NCBI GenBank assembly: GCA_003225315.1
Contig: QHZD01000018.1
Location: 432,299-496,298, forward strand
Length of the DNA stretch: 64,000 nt
Source: Acidobacteriota bacterium
GTDB lineage: Bacteria; Acidobacteriota; Terriglobia; Acidiferrales; UBA7541
Direction of reading: 5' to 3'
The stretch's first letter is position 1. Each line of letters starts with the position of its first letter. The notes under the pieces are model-generated. The model was not told the origin of the DNA. It saw only the letters and a list, made by a program, of their open reading frames with translations, and did not search any database. Position numbers and translations under genes: made by a program. Shown here one piece after another: positions 61,775-64,000 of this stretch.

Positions 61775-64000
61775 TCAATGCTTTCCGCGGGGCCGGAAAC
61801 TTGGGTCAGCAAGGAGCCCCTGCAGTGCAGGGCGCTCCTGAAGGTCTGTCAAAGTGTACCCGTTCTTAAGGCTATCGCGGGCGAATTGGATGGCGCGCTT
61901 GCGGTCTCCGAGGTCGTCATAAGTCTCCGCGATATCGGCGAGAACGTCCGGGTCCTTGGGCGTTAGGGCGAGCGCTGCGTTGGCGGAGGCAAGGGCCTTT
62001 TGGCGAAGCTTGTCTTCAGCATAGTAGGTGCTGAGCATGGACTGCACGGGAGCCTCTTGAGAATTTACTGAGGCATATTGCTCCAGAAGAATTAGCGCCT
62101 TGGCGCGCGCGGAACGCATCTTTTCGTCATCTTTTAGAAAGGTGTAAGCGAGCTGCAAATTCGCCCACACACGCCAATCCTTGTCGTTGAGCTCGAGGGC
62201 CTTGCGGGTTGCTGCAGCGGATTCGGCATATCGCTTCTGGCTTTTGTACAACCAGCCGAGATTAGCGTAGGCCTGATAATTGGGTATGAGCTGAATTGAT
62301 TTTTGAAACGCCGCTTCCGCGGCAGCTGCGGACTGCGAATCGTTGAGCTCCATGTATTCGGCACCGAGGTCGCTGTAGCCCTCCGGACTGTCCGGAGTAA
62401 GTTCAATGACACGGCGATACTGCGCGAGGGAATCCTGCACGCGTTTGTGGCGGGCATAGAATGCTCCGAGAACGCTGTACGCCTCCCAGTAATCTGGCCG
62501 AAGAGCGATAGCGCGTTGGTAATTGGCTTCCGCGTCTGAGTTGCGGCCCATGTTCTCGTAGACATCTGCCAGGCCGATCAAAGCGCTTGCATCGCGTGGA
62601 TTGATATCGAGCGCTTTCTGAAATTCCTGGAGGGCGAGATCGTGCTTGCCCAAAGTCGTCTGGAGATGGCCCAAAGTGACGTGCACAGCAGGGAGACGAT
62701 CATCGAGTTGCAGGGCCATCCGGCAATTTGCGAAAGCTTGATCCACCCACGGCGCATAATGGTCCATGAGGAACTTCAAGCGATACGCTTCCCCGAGAGT
62801 TGCGTACCCCAGGGCAAAACGGGGGTTCTTCTCAACGGCTGAATTCAGCGCAGAAATGGCTAGGTCCGGGTTACCCGGCTTATCGAACCGCTCCATGTAG
62901 GCTAGCGCTTTGAGGTAGGACTCATAGGTGCCCGGCGCGACGCTTCCACCGCGCGTTTGGGCAGCTTCTGACGATTTGACTCTCATCATCCGAGCCAGGC
63001 CCGCGACAGCTTGGTTCTGGAGTGTGGCCAAATCACCGGTGCGATCTTCCAGTTCCGCCGAGCCGATTTGGCGGAGACGCTTCGAGTCGATTAGAGCGAC
63101 CGTTAGTTGCACTCCGGAGCCTTTGCGCCGGACGCTGCCTTGCACCACCATTGTGGCGCCGAGTTCGCGGAGGGCGGACGTGGGGTCATTGACGTTGCGG
63201 CTGCGGACGACGCTAGCGGGAACCACCCAAAGCGATTGCTGAGCGGCTTCCAGGTTCGAGAGTTCGTTGGTAAGTGAGTCCATCAGTCCCTCTGCGACCG
63301 GACCAAAACTAGGATCGTCGGTGGAGTTGGCGATCGGCAACACCGCAATATGTTTTTCGCTGCCTGCGTAGGCCAGGCCCGCAAAGCGTTGCCGCACCGG
63401 AGGAAGAAAGGACAGAGCGAAAGTGGCCAAAACCACTCCAACAGAAGCAACCAACAAACGCCGGACTCTGGTTGGATTGCTGGTAGTCCAGCTTGGCGTG
63501 GAAGCGTTGTGCATGTACTGCTTGAGCTCGCGGGCATTGACGGAATGCGTGTGCGTGGGTTCTTCGGCCAGGGCGGGGCTTGAAGTGATTTCGGCAAGTG
63601 CCCCTTCCAGATCGCGAAGCATTTCATCGGCGGCAGGATAGCGGCCCTCCGGCTTCTTGGAGAGGGCGCGATAAACAAGGGGGTGTACCGCCTTTGGAAC
63701 CACTTCAAGCCCCGCTGGCGGCTGGTTCAGAATGGCAAACGTCATTGCTCCTTGATTCGGCCGCAGGAACGGATGACAGCCGGTAATCATTTGCACGAGG
63801 ATTACGCCTAGGGCCCAGATGTCGCTGCGTTGGTCGATGGCTTCGCCGAGGATTTGCTCGGGAGCCATGTAGGGGAGCGTCCCGGTGGAAGAGATGCTTT
63901 GCGTAGCGCTGGCGGTGGCCACGACGCGGGCAAGGCCGAAGTCCACGATCTTGGCCACCTTCTCATTGGTGATAATAATGTTGGAAGGCTTGACGTCGCG
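61775..64000 (-). CDS. Serine/threonine protein kinase with TolB/FlgO-like and TPR domains (N-terminus outside window)
   Basis: 741 residues visible, open to the right edge. It begins in the catalytic loop (RDVKPSN), then DFGLA, GTLPYMAPEQILG, DIWALGVILVQMITG, so the N-lobe is beyond 64000. A single membrane helix (VASVGVVLATFALSFL) follows. The external part has an IAVLPIANSTDDPSFGPVAE domain, as in FlgO/TolB-like parts of adenylate cyclases and kinases, and then about eight TPR units (RFALGYATLGEAYRLKFLMD, FQKALDINPRDASALIGLAD, AFQKSIQLIPNYQAYANLGW). This architecture is abundant in Acidobacteriota. The phosphorylation targets are unknown. Confidence 0.93.
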   Translation of the reverse strand, partial: RDVKPSNIIITNEKVAKIVDFGLARVVATASATQSISSTGTLPYMAPEQILGEAIDQRSDIWALGVILVQMITGCHPFLRPNQGAMTFAILNQPPAGLEVVPKAVHPLVYRALSKKPEGRYPAADEMLRDLEGALAEITSSPALAEEPTHTHSVNARELKQYMHNASTPSWTTSNPTRVRRLLVASVGVVLATFALSFLPPVRQRFAGLAYAGSEKHIAVLPIANSTDDPSFGPVAEGLMDSLTNELSNLEAAQQSLWVVPASVVRSRNVNDPTSALRELGATMVVQGSVRRKGSGVQLTVALIDSKRLRQIGSAELEDRTGDLATLQNQAVAGLARMMRVKSSEAAQTRGGSVAPGTYESYLKALAYMERFDKPGNPDLAISALNSAVEKNPRFALGYATLGEAYRLKFLMDHYAPWVDQAFANCRMALQLDDRLPAVHVTLGHLQTTLGKHDLALQEFQKALDINPRDASALIGLADVYENMGRNSDAEANYQRAIALRPDYWEAYSVLGAFYARHKRVQDSLAQYRRVIELTPDSPEGYSDLGAEYMELNDSQSAAAAEAAFQKSIQLIPNYQAYANLGWLYKSQKRYAESAAATRKALELNDKDWRVWANLQLAYTFLKDDEKMRSARAKALILLEQYASVNSQEAPVQSMLSTYYAEDKLRQKALASANAALALTPKDPDVLADIAETYDDLGDRKRAIQFARDSLKNGYTLTDLQERPALQGLLADPSFRPRGKH

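Noticed and set aside
1-64000. CRISPR arrays, rRNA genes, transposase or integrase genes, prophage genes
   Set aside because: None was seen on either strand; the tandem repeats found are too few and irregular for a CRISPR array.

Overview
The window looks like chromosomal DNA of a soil Acidobacteriota (Terriglobia-like) bacterium. This is inferred from the gene families, not from any search. The diagnostic families are three large MacB/FtsX-type permeases without an ATPase (two with the ESHLQ-type cytosolic N-terminus and a PadR regulator), Oar-like TonB-dependent receptors with carboxypeptidase-regulatory N-domains, a serine/threonine kinase fused to TPRs, a PilZ-coiled-coil protein, exported amidohydrolases, and many secreted proteins of unknown function. 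Most DNA is GC-rich. The clearest lower-GC patches are 10.0-11.9 kb and 42.3-47.9 kb.

Layout. 1-3.4 kb (minus): a copper-resistance-like cluster of TolC/CusC efflux protein, two-domain multicopper oxidase and a small Cys/His-containing exported protein. 3.6-9.3 kb: a small membrane protein, a compact RNA-like transcription unit with a 15-nt complement to the 16S rRNA tail, an alpha/beta hydrolase, a gene remnant, a flavin disulfide reductase, a divergent SDR, tRNA-Arg(CCT), a secreted protein and a Cys-less SUMF1 protein. 10.0-11.9 kb (plus): an atypical two-gene cassette of DHH phosphoesterase and multi-pass membrane protein, joined by an ATGA overlap. 12.2-13.9 kb: AsmA. 13.9-19.7 kb (minus): PadR and two tandem permeases behind a nested inverted-repeat operator. 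19.9-24.4 kb (plus): three amidohydrolases coupled by GTGA overlaps; only the middle one keeps the HxH metal motif. 24.5-27.8 kb: LolA-like, HXXEE and exported Gfo/Idh/MocA proteins. 27.8-41.6 kb: hybrid histidine kinase, VLCAD-like acyl-CoA dehydrogenase, CocE hydrolase, Oar-like receptor, M28 peptidase, thiolase.

42.3-48.0 kb (minus) holds a duplicated two-gene module of Big-domain surface protein and HEAT-repeat protein, in which one Big copy is a headless fragment. 48.0-55 kb (minus) has a di-heme c-type oxidoreductase, a MITE-like 138-bp element, an 18-codon permease remnant, a TonB receptor and a full permease; identical 44-bp direct repeats flank the receptor gene. 55-64 kb has a lipoprotein form of SAM hydroxide adenosyltransferase, a GlsB/YeaQ protein, TPR and PBP-like proteins, a second copy of the small membrane protein, the PilZ protein and a kinase that runs off the right edge.

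The non-coding DNA is also informative. The SUMF1 gene and the thiolase gene, 32 kb apart, are each preceded by a TTGACA-type promoter and a long leader that carry the same dispersed repeats. No CRISPR array, rRNA, integrase or transposase gene was seen.
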